DNA of 64,000 nucleotides from Scortum barcoo (lineage: Eukaryota > Chordata > Actinopteri > Centrarchiformes > Terapontidae). Of the stretch, positions 48,801-61,960 are shown one piece after another. Within the stretch, counting starts at the first letter, position 1; every line of letters starts with the position of its first letter. Made by a program: the position numbers and the translations under genes. The notes beneath the pieces were generated by a model. It did no database searches and was not told the DNA's origin. It worked only from the letters and a program-made list of their open reading frames with translations. The DNA lies in assembly GCA_023238725.1 (NCBI GenBank), contig CM041548.1:15583752-15647751 (forward strand), in the 5' to 3' direction.

Positions 48801-51434
48801 CGCTCAGTCCTCGTTAACGGATCTGTCGGGAAAATGTATGACCGAGTTTCCCCTCTTAGATGATTTGCCTCATACTTTGACTTGAAACATTGACAGCAGA
48901 AGCAAAGGTGCAGCAGTAATATGAAGATCGAAATCTGCTGATGTGACATTGTAAAAGTCAACAGCTGACTTAATCTTAAGGAGCTGCCAGTAATTACAGC
49001 AGCACTGATGTCATCCAAGGCTGTTTGACTGCAGATCCTGCTGCTGTCTCTGCAATCCAATAAGAAAGCAGAAGGCACAAACTACCTCTGATACTGCTCC
49101 ACTTTCATCTTCAGCCCCTGAAGTTAAAGACCACAAACCAAGAAAGAAAATCACAGTACTGTTCTCTGAACAAGACCAAAGAGTCAGCAGCCAAACTAGC
49201 AGCTCTGTGAGGTTGCACTTAGGCACAGTGATGCTTTGAGCTACATGATAATGTTTGCTAATTTGTACTTAACCCAAAGTGCAACTGAGGCTGATGCGAC
49301 TGTTATTAATAAAGTTGATCATTGATGAGCACTAGATCAAAGGTCAAGGGGATCAAAAGTGTGATTACAAATGTGGCAACAGTTGTTGAAAGAAAAGACA
49401 AATATGTCAAGCTCATGCTGGCACCAGATGAAGAGTCAGGGGTTCACAGAAGTCAGTATTGTTCATTCTCTGGGCGCCATGAATGTATGTACAAGACTTC
49501 AGTCCATCCTGCAGATGTTGAGATATTTCACTGAAGAAGTGAACATTTTGGTAGGAGTCCTCGTCTGGAGATCATGAATGTTTGTACAGAATTTATGGCA
49601 ACCTTCCTGCAAGTTTTTGAGAGATTTCAGTCTGCACCAAAGTGATGGACTGACCAACATTTCTAACTTTAGAGCCTTTTTACACCAGTGCGGCTAAAGA
49701 TTTAGCAAGAAATAAAACCTTGGTAACTCGGTATGACTTAGAAAAATGTTTATGCCCTTTGACCGCTGTGTTGTTGTGTTTATGTGTCTTTGTAAAAAGT
49801 TAGTCAAATAAAACATGACAGAGGATCTCTCCAGTTGACACGTCATTTTTTTTCCTGAAAAACCTGATGTGTACAGTCAAAATGCTGGAAAATACAAAAT
49901 AATAAAATAAAACATTCAGAATGTAGCAAATTATACAAATTAAAAAATCAATAATGCAAGTTGATATTTATTTTTTTTTATTTGTCAGAAGGTTCAGTAA
50001 ACACCTCAGTAAAAAAAAAAAAAAGAATTTTCTGGCAGTTATTTCATGCTTCAGGCTTTACGGAGTTAAGGCCAACATATTTATGCATCACACATCTGAT
50101 ACAAACTTCCAGTTAAGTTGAGCTTTGCTTCAACTCTTAGTACTTTTAAATCAAAATTTACAACTTCTGCTTTGCTATTCTATGACTTTCACTAAATGAA
50201 ATAACTGACTGCACTATGATTTTTATTGCTCTGTTTATTTGTTATGCAGCTGCAGCACATTTTTAATCTTACTAGATTTTTTCCCATTTTAAGTCCTACT
50301 GAGGCCTTTTATTGTTGCATGTCCCTTTTGCATCTTTCTTTGCATTTTAGTCTTTTTATGTCTTAGGGAAAGCACTTTAATCGCTTGTTGTTGAAAGCTT
50401 CTATACAAATAAGCTTGCCTTCTGAAGTCAATGTCAAGATTAATTGATGTAATGGAAAAAAATATTGAATGTTTGTGAAATAATACAGCCAAGTTTGCAC
50501 AGTCACACTCAGTTAACAGGGAATATCACGAGTCATCTTGCTCAACAGATTATGGTACGTTAATTTCGCAACTTCCTTTGCCAAATTCAGACACAGAGTA
50601 TGTTACGTATAATTAATGAATTATTAAATTCTGTGAAGATCAGATGTGTTATTGGGGTTATTATATGAACATTTTTCTCAGTAAAGTTCTGTTCATCTTA
50701 AAATACGGCTCTTCTCTCAGCCTTTTGGGAATGTCACCTGTTGGAAATCCCTGTTTACTTTATAGTGCACTATTTTACCGTTTCCCATTTGATTTGAGTA
50801 CTATTTGGGGGGGGGGGAAGTAACATCCATGACATGTTCATAGTGTGCAAAAAATGACTCCACATTCAGCAGTTATGACACAAAATGATCATATAAGTGT
50901 CTGAAATCTCAATTTACTGCTCACTACTGAGTAAAGTATTGAGTGTTCGTCATATAGGGAGTAGTAAAGGGGTGTGTGAGCCAGCACTTCCCAGCACAGC
51001 CTGTGAGTAAATATGTCATCCAGCTGCAGAAATAGTTGATGTTTTTCAAAGAATGGAAATAATTGCCAAAGTGGAGTCCTGTTCAGAGCTCTAAATGAAT
51101 TCTCAAAGGTTTTCTGATTTGTATTGTGTGCAGCTCAACAAAATCCTCCCTTGTCAGGAACAGGAAGTGCCCAGATTCGGTGCCCGTTGCGGATGCCCTG
51201 TGAGATTAATCACCACCAATCAATACTCACCCCTCTCAGCCCCCTCTGTTTCCTCTCCTTCCTCTCAAGATGTTGTCACAGCTGAGTGAGCTGCTAAATT
51301 GAAATGAAATGGGGGGGAAAAAATAAAATGGGGAAAATCTGAATGGAGATCACTAAACACACAAAACCTTCTTTTTGAATACATCTTCATTTCCTCCACT
51401 AATTCTTTTCTCTCTGTCTCCGTTTCGTCTTTAG
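45886..51434 (+). other. CERS2 first intron
   Basis: Between the non-coding exon and the start-codon exon. The first 700 bases are CpG-rich; the rest is AT-rich with chance ORFs only, including a 159-codon minus-strand one at 47414-47893 without protein-like features. One interspersed repeat (49420-49690) is listed separately. Confidence 0.6.
49420..49690 (+). repeat. Fish interspersed repeat fragment
   Basis: Words such as cattctctgggcgccatgaatgt, gatgttgagatatttca and ttcagtctgcaccaaagtgatggactgacc belong to a repeat I recognise from many teleost introns, usually near tctgggaccatgaatgtctgtac and ggaccaaagtggtggaccgac. Class is unknown to me. Boundaries are approximate. Confidence 0.5.
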
Positions 51435-51435
51435 G

Positions 51436-54400
51436 ATGTTGTCTTGGCTGAGTGAGCTGATATGGGCCGACTGGATTTGGTTTCCCGAAGGCCACGGCTG
51501 GGCTGACCTGCAGGACCACGACGGCAAGGTCTTCCCTAAACCACGGGACCTCTGGGCTACCATACCAGTCGCTATCTGCTTCCTTGTCATCAGGCAGATA
51601 TTTGAGAGGTGAGCCAGATTCGTCATTTGACTGCTAATCCGCCTCTCTACCTGTCTGATTTGCATATGTCTTTGATATGAGACGATGTGAAGGCAACATT
51701 TTGCATCCTTTGGGTTTTTTCGTCTTTCCAGGACAGTAGCGATTCCTCTTGCCTCCCTGCTGGGAGTGAGTGACAAGCAGCGCGTTCGTGCTTCTCCAAA
51801 TCCCGTCCTGGAGGCCCATTTCTGCAGCACATCAAAGCATCCCACACAGGTAACCATCCGGCATACTTTAAAACTAGCACAGCTTCATACCTACTGTGTG
51901 TCCTTTGGCAACGGCACAATTTGAGCTTAATTACAGAATTTAGACATGTCGGTATTTGATGTGTAAATGGATGAGAATGATAAAAACATCACATATCCTA
52001 ACACCCCAGTCTTACTCTGTGTCAACTCCTGTCATGTCACAACTCCAAACGTTAAAGACAGCGCTAACTCCTCTCTCTTGGTCCTGCTTTTCTTCTCAGA
52101 GCACCATAGAGAGTTTAAGTAAACAGGCGGGCTGTTCAGTGCGACAGGTCCAGAGGTGGTTTAGGCGGCGGAGGAACCAGGACCGGCCCAGCAAGCTCAA
52201 AAAGTTTCGGGAAGCGAGGTAGCTTAACATCTTCAGCCCATGTTCTGTCTTTCATCACAACCTGTCTGTCTTCAATAACATGCTTTAAATCATAGAGTAG
52301 ATGTAAAACTACATTTTTCTTCACTGGTTTGGGTTAGTTTTTCCTTGATTTGTGTAGATTGGAAATTGAATGGGATCATTAGCAGTAAAGTCACAAGGAA
52401 ACATTTTTTACAGTGTTTTGCTCCTGTAATTTGGTGTATTTTCAGTTCAAATAGGGTTTTGCAAAGGTCAACGTGTCCTTATTACACATTCCAGATTTGT
52501 CAATGTTTCTTCAAAGCAAGGGGTCAGGACACTGGCACGGGCAATGGAAAGTCAAATGAATGTGGTAAAGTGTCGGGAGTAGTTGCCCCCGCAGAACATC
52601 AAAAATAATCTATATATACTGCACGGTTATTTCCACATCACTGTATTTGGCCCTCGACCCCGTCAAACCCCCGGAAAATGGGAGCAGGCATTACTGAAAT
52701 GCTCTGACATTTTGCAACAACGGGAGGACACATACTGAACATTAAAGTAGGAAAATGCTGTGAAGTGTAAACACATTGAAGATAATTCAGGTGTTTCCCA
52801 TCAGCTGTCAAGGGCGTTTTTTTCTGCCCAATGTTATGCAGTAATTTTTTAATGTTTTTCTGCTTATCATTTCCTTGTGATTTGAAGTAAGGTTAAGGTG
52901 CGAAGGTTGATGATTTTAGACAGGAATGATCAGTGTTAACAATGAGAACAGTAGGAACATGTCATGTTGTTTTTTTTCCTTTTCATTTTTCACATCTTTG
53001 TCCCTTCAACCCAAAAGCTTTTATGCAATTGTTTGAATGTCGTGTGCAGACGGGATGTTTTTTTCTGTGCTGTCTGAAACAGTGTTGTTACTAGTGTGAT
53101 TTCTGAGATCGCTGTGCATTCTCTTACAGTTGGAGATTTACCTTTTACCTTCTTGCTTTCTTTGCTGGCCTGGCAGTCCTTATTGACGTGAGTACTGTGT
53201 CTGAATCTTCAGTGTTTCTTGGTTTTTTTTGTTCTGTTTTTTTTTTTATCATTTGGCCAATATAACCATGGAATAAACTCCAGTCATAATGCTTATTTAT
53301 TGATTGATTTATTGACTGCTGTTTCTTCTTGAGAAGCTGCTTAACAAAAGTACAGAAATGTATGAAATTTAATTTTGACATTGTAACTGTAGTGGACAAA
53401 GAGTTTGGGTACCACACAGACATTGTTTTCCACTTGTTTGTTGTGTGCTTGTAGCGTTGTGTTGGACACTTAAACCATCATTAATATTGATTATCTATCT
53501 CTCCGCAGAAACCATGGTTCTATGATATGAAGCTAATGTGGGATGGCTTCCCAAAAATGGTACGTCAGCACTATAAACAGCAACATCTCTCCTTCATTGA
53601 AGTTTAGATATAAATATTTTCATTTTATTTGAAAATGTTCAAATAATATAAACACATTTTTATTCATTTTCTTGTATGAAAAAGTGCAAAAACTGATATT
53701 TGTTTACCAAATATAGGTCAAATAAGAGATAGATAGATACGTTATTGATCTCCAAGAGAAATTCACAAAAAAGTGGAGGCATCTTATTCTAATAGATTTT
53801 TCCTCTTTTTTTTTTTTTTTGTTTCTTTCAGCCACTGTTGCCTTCACAGTACTGGTACTACATGATCGAACTGGGCTTCTACGTCTCTCTGCTTTTTAGC
53901 GTAGCGTCGGATGTCAAACGTAAGGTAAGTGATACAGAGCTCTCTCGTAAACGTCGTTAGCTCCATACTGTAAAACCCCTCAGAAACCTTCCATTAAGGG
54001 ACATCACTCACCCGAGTGCATAAAATAATGAGACCGATCTGTCGTGTTGGTAGTGTGTTTTGAGGTTTGGATATCGATTTCCCCATTTAGATGTCCTGAC
54101 TTTATGCATTTGTATTGAGTGGAGCTGTCGGCATTTAGAGCACCATTAAAAGCTCACGTTCAGTTCCACTCATCCCCTCCACTTTATCAGTTTGGTAAAG
54201 TCGGAGTTAGCGAGCGAGCAGCAAACCGTCTCTCCAGTCGGGGTGATGTTGCATCTCGAGGTGCCCTGTGAGTTAATGTGTGACCGGAGTGCTGTGAAAA
54301 GTCAACCCGTATAGAAGCCTTTTTTTTTTCCCCACAGGTCTACACGTAGTTGTGAAAGGCAGGTAGATCTTCAAGCCAGTCAGCACATTGCGAGGGCCTT

Positions 54401-56040
54401 TTGATGCCAGCTCTCGTTTTATAAGTTCCGCTCAGAAACGCCAGGAGCTAAATCTTTTAAACCAAAACAAGAAGATTTCCGGACTCGTGGATTTCTTTGT
54501 TCCGGAGATCCTCTGTGTCGAAATCAGCCTCCAATGTGAGGATTTATGTTGTAACTTTTCAAGTTCCCCTTTTCTTTTGCCTCTGTATATGAATAAAGTT
54601 TCCATATACATTCGCAGAGCCGTAAAATCTGCGTCATGCAAAAGGTTAATAATTTATTACACTGACATGTTGATTGGTGACCAGTCTTCTTAGCTTGATC
54701 AATAAGTGACCAAACGGTGTGAGATCTAGTTTTTTTTTTTTTTTTTTTTAATGCCGCCTCTTGTTTTTCTCTGCAGGATTTCAAAGAACAGATAATTCAC
54801 CATGTAGCCACCATTGTCCTCATCAGTTTCTCCTGGCTGGTGAACTACATCCGGGGAGGGACTTTGATCATGTTAGTGCATGATGCCTCCGACTATCTAA
54901 TGGAGGTATGACAACAGGCTAACAAATAGGTTGTAATGTGTTTTATTTTTACACACACCCAAGCATTTTCATTTATTTTAATGATGTTAATGTTTTATTT
55001 TTTTAATTTTATGTACAACATTGCTTTCTGTTGAAATTGGCTTTTTGATTATAAAAGTAAAAATTTAAACTTTTCTTCTATACCCAGAGGGGAACTTAAT
55101 TTAAGCAGTATAAACCATTAAAGCACCAAATGTGCAGTTTAGGTTAATGGTGATGTTAAGTTCAGAGATCTGTACACAGTTCACTGTCTGCCCTCTAGAG
55201 GAAAACAAGTGAAAAGGTTGCACTCTGATCTCTCCGTCTTTTCTTTCCAGTCAGCCAAAATGTTCAACTACGCAGGTTGGAGGAAAACCTGCAACTTCAT
55301 CTTCACCATGTTCGCCGCAATGTTCATCATCACCCGCCTCGTAATCCTCCCCTTCTGGTACAAATGCTGCTACATCACATTTACTGTAACTGAAACAATG
55401 AGTCGCTGACAACATTTGCGCAATATTGAGCTGTGATAAAGGCTGATGAAAGGTGGTTAATGGAAACTAGTGCTGAGTAAAGTTTGCAGACATTTCAAGA
55501 ATTAGAATCAAACTTGACCAACAATGTCATGGAGATGCAACAACAGGCACATTGTGTACAGTCCTGGCCCCACTCAATGGGCTTTTGATGGTGACTGTAG
55601 GTGGCTCTGACTGGACTCTCTGTTCTGCCTGTGTCCTCTCGTCCAGGATCATATACACGACATGGGTGTACCCCCTGACCCTCTATCCCCCCTTCTTCGG
55701 CTTCTACTTCTTCAACGGCCTGATGTTTGTGCTCCAGGCTCTGCACATCTTCTGGGCAGTGCTCATCTTGCGCATGGTCGTCAAATTCCTGCCAGGCAAC
55801 GTACGAACCCTCACTTATACTGTTTTTCCCACCCGACACATAACTTCCCTCAAACCAGCTGCTATACTTATATTTTTTTTACTTGACAGGACATTGTTGA
55901 GGACGAGAGCGTAGCGACAAAGAAGAGACCGAGTCGGAAGACGAAGGAGAGATGATCGCGAGCAGAGGGAGAAATCCAAAAACGGCCACGTGCAGAACGG
56001 CCACGCTTCCTTCAACAACAACCACCGCAAGACGGACTGA
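51436..56040 (+). CDS. cers2: CERS2, ceramide synthase 2 (C-terminal frame broken)
   Basis: CERS2 is a multi-pass ER enzyme that acylates sphinganine with very-long-chain (C22-C24) acyl-CoA. Exons: 51436-51608, 51732-51849, 52100-52218, 53130-53187, 53509-53559, 53832-53924, 54777-54905, 55251-55357, 55647-55800 and 55890 on; all junctions are in phase. It starts MLSWLSELIWADWIWFPEGH. A Hox-like domain follows (SVRQVQRWFRRRRNQDRPSK), then the TLC domain with the Lag1 motif and the essential histidine pair at residues 212-213 (KEQIIHHVATI), as in human, then HDASDYLMESAKMFNYAG. The last exon in the genomic frame stops at 55953-55955 after DIVEDESVATKK-type sequence (356 aa). The next frame encodes the acidic DERSDKEETESEDEGE, and the third encodes NGHASFNNNHRKTD then TGA 56038-56040, both matching the human tail. 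Two missing bases would explain this, so the real protein is probably about 384 aa. Distinction from CERS3/4 rests on the tail and overall similarity. Confidence 0.94.
53726..53770 (-). repeat. LINE 3' tail with GATA repeat, minus orientation
   Basis: In reverse complement this reads tgaatttctcttggagatcaataacg followed by tatctatctatctc. That is a LINE 3' end of the same general type as those at 21361 and 45000. Only the tail is present, in a CERS2 intron. Confidence 0.65.
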
Positions 56041-57670
56041 TCGGACCGCGACAGAGCCGGAGATGAGGCTGTGTAACGATGGGTCGCCCTCACCTGAAAG
56101 CCAAAGAACGGAAGTGTGGCACATTGAAAGGAGCAGCAGGCACCGCACACCCACACACACACACTGATACTCACACCCCCCTTTCTTAAACCCCGGTAAT
56201 CCAGTGAGGACAATTTCACCTCTCTGTGGACTATGTTAAATTAAACGTAGAGAGGAAGACTGCGATGGAGAACAACGATGATCTGCTTAGCACCCAAGCA
56301 GCAGAGTGGTTTTCTCCTTACTCACACCTTCTGCTCTCTCCTCTCCCCACTAGTCTGTTTTGCTGTTCGCCAAGATTTTTTTTTATGCCGCTGACCAAGT
56401 CACCATGTGACGAATCTGCGTGCTTGTAGCTTTTGTTTTGTTACTGGAAGTGTTTTAAAAGACGCCCTGTGGTTAGGATGAGTGTTTCCTTCCTGCACAG
56501 TCAGTTAAAACCCTTCTAAGAATTAACTGCCCTTAAACTTGACTGGTTTTTGTGCTCCACGTAACCACACTGAATCCAGTGGCATTGTGAGGAGCACTGA
56601 GGTGAATGAGGCGGAGTCTTTCTACGGACCATAACCTGATTTAAGTCTATTTACTGAAGTCTGGAGTATCAGTTTATAACGAATATGTGCAAGTTAGTTG
56701 CTGCAGCTACCATTTTGTCACATTGGTTGCTGCCAATGGTTTGGCTAAAATCTATTTGTTCAAATGACGTTTAAAACAAAAATAATTGGAGTTAAATACA
56801 GTTTTGTTTTGTTTGTTTTTTTTAACTGTCTGAAAGAGTTTAAGAAGGTGCTACATCTGCCTTTTTGAAATGTGCCTTTGTGGAAGTTTGTCTTAAATGC
56901 TTTGCCTTTTGGGAAGCAGCACGCACAGAAATCGTTTTAAATGTTTGTTTTGTTTATGTTTTCTATCTTTTTAGTTGTATGATTTTATTTTATTTGTTTT
57001 CAGTCCCTTTCGACGGTTTAAATTTGGGAGCAATATGTTTGAGTACAACCCAAACCAATCAGCAACTGTCCATTAATTGTTTATGGGCTGGAAGAGTCAA
57101 TAGCATTTCCATTCAGTGTTGTTTTTCCCATCCATCCAAAGATGCACTTTATGGTTTCGATCAGCATTGACTAAATATCTAGTAAACAAGCGTAGATATA
57201 GTGTTGGAAATCAAACCTGATTTCTTTTTAGTTCGGAGAGGTTTGGAGTAGAATTTAAATTTAGTTTCATATTTATTTCTCTTTATTACCCACCCGAGAT
57301 CTTCCTCTTTGTCAGTGTTTTGCTTTATTTTGTAAAAAGAAAAAAATTTAAGTTTAATGAAATACAAAGTTAAAATTGAAACACCAAAGTATGGTTTACA
57401 TTTTGTACTGCTTTGTCAGTCTCAAGTGCCTTCATCATTTCAACTGTTAAAACAAATGTAATTTCTGTCCCTTTGTCTTTATTTCTGCTGTCTTTGTGAC
57501 CCACCGCATCCAACACTCGATGCACTGTAACGCTCTGGGCCTCTAACCGTCCCGTACGCTCATGACGACCAATCACCTGCTGCTCCCTCTCTGAGTGTTT
57601 TTATTCTGCATAATGTGTGGCTCAAGATGGAAAATCATAACGATGACGATGACGATAAAGATAATTGTGG
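56041..57670 (+). other. cers2: CERS2 3' UTR (end uncertain)
   Basis: Sequence after the conserved CERS2 stop with no further coding. I see no clean AATAAA up to 57700; a variant GATAAA occurs at about 57653, and the first canonical AATAAA downstream is at 58486-58491, beyond two repeats. The length given is a guess on that basis. Confidence 0.4.
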
Positions 57671-57884
57671 ATAACTATTTTGTCTTTTATGGTTTCATTT
57701 TTTTTTTAATCATATTCAGATATGATGTGGTTTAAAGATTCAGTTTCAGATTCAAGGGTTTTTACAAATTGTTAAGAAAATTACATTCACACCAAGACAA
57801 GAAATGAAAAGACAAACCTGTAATGAAAGATGACAAACTGGTGAGCAGCTTTCTAAGATCTTCCTCTTCAGGTACTTAGGCTGG

Positions 57885-58385
57885 AAATGATTAGTTGATT
57901 AATCAATTAGTAGATCGGCAGAAAATCAAATGGTGACTATTTTAATGATTTATTAAGTTTTTCAAACAAAAGTGCCAAAGCTGCTTTTTTAAGTTTATTA
58001 TAAGAAAAGAATAGCAGACTTTAATAACAATAACTGTTCGTTTCCCTTTAAAAATGAAAGAGGCAATATTTGTCAACAACTTGAAATCCTTAAGGGCTGC
58101 CACTGATGATTGTCTTCATTATTAATTCATCTGGCTGTTGTTTTTTCTATTAAAGAATTAATTGTTTTTAAAATGTCAGACATTAAATGAAAGTACTCAT
58201 CACAATTTGTCCTCAAATTGTTTTGTCAAACCAACAGTCCAAAACTGAATCTCCTAAACTCATAAAACAGAAAATTACATGAATGTAAAAAGCTGGAACT
58301 TGTTTTGCTTGATAAATCACTTAAACAATTAATTAATTATCGAAACAGTTTTCCAGTCAACTAATTAATAATCCCTTTACAGCAG
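57885..58385. repeat. Two adjacent decayed hAT-type fish repeats
   Basis: The first begins ggctggaaatgattagttgattaatcaattag (about 57888). The second begins gggctgccactgatgattg (about 58094) and ends aacagttttccagtcaactaattaataat. Both have the gattaat/attaatc terminal words and A/T-rich interior of the family at 35353. Non-coding and diverged. Confidence 0.5.
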
Positions 58386-58391
58386 AAAAGT

Positions 58392-61073
58392 TTACGTAAA
58401 GTCAGAAATATAAAATATGCACAGCTCATGTGGATAACTTCAGTAGTGACGTGTCAGGCCTGCAGACAGCAGTTTGTAAAACTACAATAAAACAGTGCAA
58501 GTTGGACAAAAAACTCCAGATACTGTGGCTTTCATTACTGATAAAAAGTCATGAAAAGAACAAAAGTAACTGCAGCAGTATTTTTTAAGATGCTTTCAAT
58601 ACTCTTTTGAGGACTAATTACATCTCTAGGGTGTCTAATGGATAATATCTCATTCCTAAGCTCCTCGTGTTACGTGAAGTGTATCTCATTCATGGCATTT
58701 CATTGTCCTAACATTTTGACGACAGTAACAACTGAGACAACTGAATTATACAGCCATGGGTCAGGAGCTGAGAAGTGTGCTGATGAAAACATAAAAGCAC
58801 GCCTTGGAGATACTCGGTCACTGTGGAAGTGGAGCGGACACAGACTGGCAGGAGCACCGTCCATCAGTTATTGGTTCCACCGGTGTAGAGTAGACCTGAA
58901 GGCACCGTGGAGCCATTACAATATCAGATGGCACAGTGTGGTGGTGACACACTGAGCAGCACCTGGCTGGCCGCTGCCAAAAATGTCTCAGATGTTTTCA
59001 TGATGATCCTGGATCTCAGAAGACTCGGCCTTCATTCACTCTGACGGTTTGAGAGGAGGTGGATCAGGGTGGGCTTGTTTTTCTGTCCACCCTAAAAAGA
59101 AGACAGTTCTCGTTTCTTCCTCCTTCCTCTACCACTTTCCCCCCACTGCATGTTGGCTGCACCCTAAAAGGCCTCCTTGGCTAATTGCATATGGAGTGGG
59201 ATCACTTTACCTCGGTGCCCCGCGCTTCGGCCTCCACACTGTTCTTGTCACTGGCAGCCCTCACTGTAACAATCTCCATTTTAAAGTGGCAGGGTCAATT
59301 TCCACCCCTCTCTCATCTGGCTCCACAATTTAATTGCTAGTGCATCTCCTGTTTCTCCTGCTCCGGCGTCCGGGCCTGCCCCTCCTGCGTCCGGCCTTAC
59401 CCCTCCTCTTTAAATCTTTGCCCTTCCTTTCATATTGAGGTTCTCCTCCTTCCTCCACTGCTTTTTCAGCCTTGCGTAATGAATAAGCTCAGTGTCGCCC
59501 GAGGTGCTTGACTTAATTGTGGTGCGATGCCCAGTCGGTGACAGCGTTGAAGCTCCTTCTGACAGGACAACAAAAGCTGCAGGGTGTTTGATTCACTTGT
59601 GAACTGTGTAGACCGTTATTCAATTCCTGCTTAAGTATTAATAAAGGCTTTACACGCCAGGGGGAGGTCGCAGAGGTGCAAGTGTATGCTCGTGTACCTT
59701 GCGTGTGTGTATGTGTGAGTGTGTGCGGGAGCTAATTTGTGGCCTCTCATTTTTCCCGCGATGATCACGAGAAGAAGGGGACAGTAAAGCCTCTGGTAAC
59801 TGATGACTGTCTTGTGTAACTCGAGCAATAAGGAACCTCAGAGGGAAACAAGGCGGAGACGCTATGAAAGCTCCTCAAAGGTTTGGATGGGCGGTGGAGA
59901 GACAAGAAGGGTGAGTTTGAAATGAAATCTTTAAAGCTGATTGACAGTATGTCTCTACAGTTATTTGTTAAGTTGGTGTATTGCCATCAGCTTCTGCAGT
60001 GATTAAACCTGCTTCGTGATCCAGAGGTAAAATTAAGTTTGACTTTAAACATGTATAATAAGTTATTACTGTTAAGCAGAGAGAGCTAATCTATCTGTGA
60101 GGCTTTGTGCTGTAGTCCTCTAAATAACAACCGGGCAGAAAAAATGATGAACTCTGACCAGTAAATATTCCAGGACAATGTGACATGTCAGCTTGTGCAA
60201 TGTAAAAATAGTAGAGCTTGAAAGATTAGTTGATTAATCTAACAGTGAATTGACAGAAAGTTATTCAGCATAATAATCAATTTGTCATTTAAGTTGTTTT
60301 TCAAGAAAAATGATCAAATATTTTCTGGTTCCAGCCTCTAAAAAAATGAGCATTTGCGCTGTTCTTTGTTTCATGTGATAGTAAACAAAATAGTTCTGCG
60401 TTTTAAGCTGTTTGTTGCAAAAGAGAAGTGAAATGAAGACAGATGAAAGAAAGTCAGACCTGTGTGGCATTCATGTGCGGCGTCCATTTAAAGGGAAGCA
60501 ATTTAACAAATCAAAGTTTTCTTGGTTTTACTTGTCAAACTCCCCCCTCCTGATTTACTTGTATAGTTTCACTCATTTCTTGGACGTTGTTTGATCCCAC
60601 GGACACTCGACAGTTGAGTCAATAAAGCCAAATATTGCTGTTTGTCGGAACTTTAGAAATTTGCAAAAACTACTGCACCTCTGAATTATCTTTTTATTGT
60701 AGGTAATGTAGGTGGCATGTTTTGACAAGTAAAATGGTAAATTGGTGGCACAGTCTTTTAATGAATGCCAGATCATGATTTTGGATGGTTTTTGGGGACA
60801 TTTACACCTTTTTTCTGATCGTTGGCCAGTGGAATCAAGTGAGAGAGAGAGAGAGGTGTGGGTGGTATGACATGTAGCTAAGGTCCCTGACCACAATCTG
60901 ACCAGGGACATGCAGTTAGTTGGTATGCATGTCAACCACCAGGCCTCCAGGACGCTCAAAATCTTAAGTAACAAGTGTGTTTTATCTTCACCCAGAAGCT
61001 TGCTGTGACAACTTTAGTCTTTGTCTTTCTGATTCTGTATTTCTTTCATCAAGTCATCACTCTCTCATCACAG
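58392..61073. other. Intergenic between CERS2 and the cortexin-domain gene
   Basis: No coding exon can be supported. A possible splice donor (gacaagaagg/gtgagt at 59910/59911) follows a GC-richer stretch (about 58780-59910), which might be a non-coding first exon of the downstream gene. A decayed hAT-type repeat of the 35353 family, in reverse orientation, covers about 60211-60440. The rest is unremarkable AT-rich sequence. Confidence 0.35.
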
Positions 61074-61127
61074 GAGCGCGTGCCCTACTCCTAAAGCGTG
61101 GGAGAACAATTAAAGAGGGATCGGCTG

Positions 61128-61325
61128 ATGTCATTGGCCCACATGGATCAGGCTGCTCACCCTGCGACGCAGCTGGAGGTGGACGTGGACCTGGGCTTCG
61201 CTCTCTTCTTCCTCTTCCTGCTGTGCTTCTTCCTGCTGGTGACGGTGGTGCGCTGCGCCCAGACTGTGGTGGATCCTTACGGCTCCATCTCCACCTCCAC
61301 CTACCAGGAGGAGCAGATCACCTGA
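61128..61325 (+). CDS. Cortexin-domain-containing small membrane protein (CTXND-like)
   Basis: A 65-aa single-pass membrane protein if translated from ATG 61128, or 60 aa from ATG 61143; the latter is closer to the 55-59 aa of mammalian CTXND1/CTXND2. The exon opens after an acceptor (ctcatcacag, 61073). The sequence has the family signature VDVDLGF, a transmembrane segment (ALFFLFLLCFFLLVTVV), then RCAQTVVDPYGSI and STYQEEQIT. Cortexins are neuronal membrane proteins; the function of the CTXND members is not established as far as I know. By position near CERS2 it may correspond to human CTXND2, but the sequence around RCA..VVDPY with TST is at least as like CTXND1. The whole coding region is in one exon. 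Confidence 0.8.
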   Translation: MSLAHMDQAAHPATQLEVDVDLGFALFFLFLLCFFLLVTVVRCAQTVVDPYGSISTSTYQEEQIT

Positions 61326-61960
61326 GAGAGGGAGTGTAGGATGAAATCTGCCAGTAACAGGACTCTGCGCTCTCACTGCTTTATAAATATACATTTTAGA
61401 GTTTTGAATGGAAAGGAAGTCTACCTAACACTCAGGGGTCTGAGCCAAAAGGAGTCATCGTTACACTCTTTTGGAAGTCACAAGACATATCAGGTTGTGT
61501 TTGATTGTTTCTGACTCAATGGACACTCCCTGGGGCCCAAGGCCACAAGAGACCTGACCCAGAGCTTCAGTTTTAAGTTTTAAGATTTGTCCAAGAGCTC
61601 AGTGGAAAATAGCAATGCCCTATCATGTTTTCTCTACTCCTGATAAAGACCCGAGTTCACGAATATATATATAAATGTCTGCCAATCTGAGGATTAATAT
61701 ATATTTATCTTTAATATACTTTTTATCTTTTCTAGTTTAATTTAGCTGCATGGTGCATCTTTAGGCAATTATCCTACATAAAATGGGTAAGGTTATTTAC
61801 ATTCAGCTATCCTGCAAAGTTTCGGTGATCAAACATCTTACAGATCGAAGCACTCAACTCCCGCTCTTGCATGTCACGTGGAAGATAGTTTAAATAACCT
61901 ACTAACTGAATTAACAAATGCTTTTATCATTTTGTACAATAAAATGTTTGCATGTCATTT
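61326..61960 (+). other. 3' UTR of the cortexin-domain gene with poly(A) signal
   Basis: Follows the stop at 61323-61325. AATAAA at 61938-61943, in tgtacaataaaatgtttgc, is a good poly(A) signal, giving a 3' UTR of about 630 bases. No other gene is seen in it. Confidence 0.6.

Noticed and set aside
51399..51919. Minus-strand ORFs of 152 and 90 codons opposite CERS2
   Set aside because: Shadows of the CERS2 exons at 51436 and 51732; no independent protein features.
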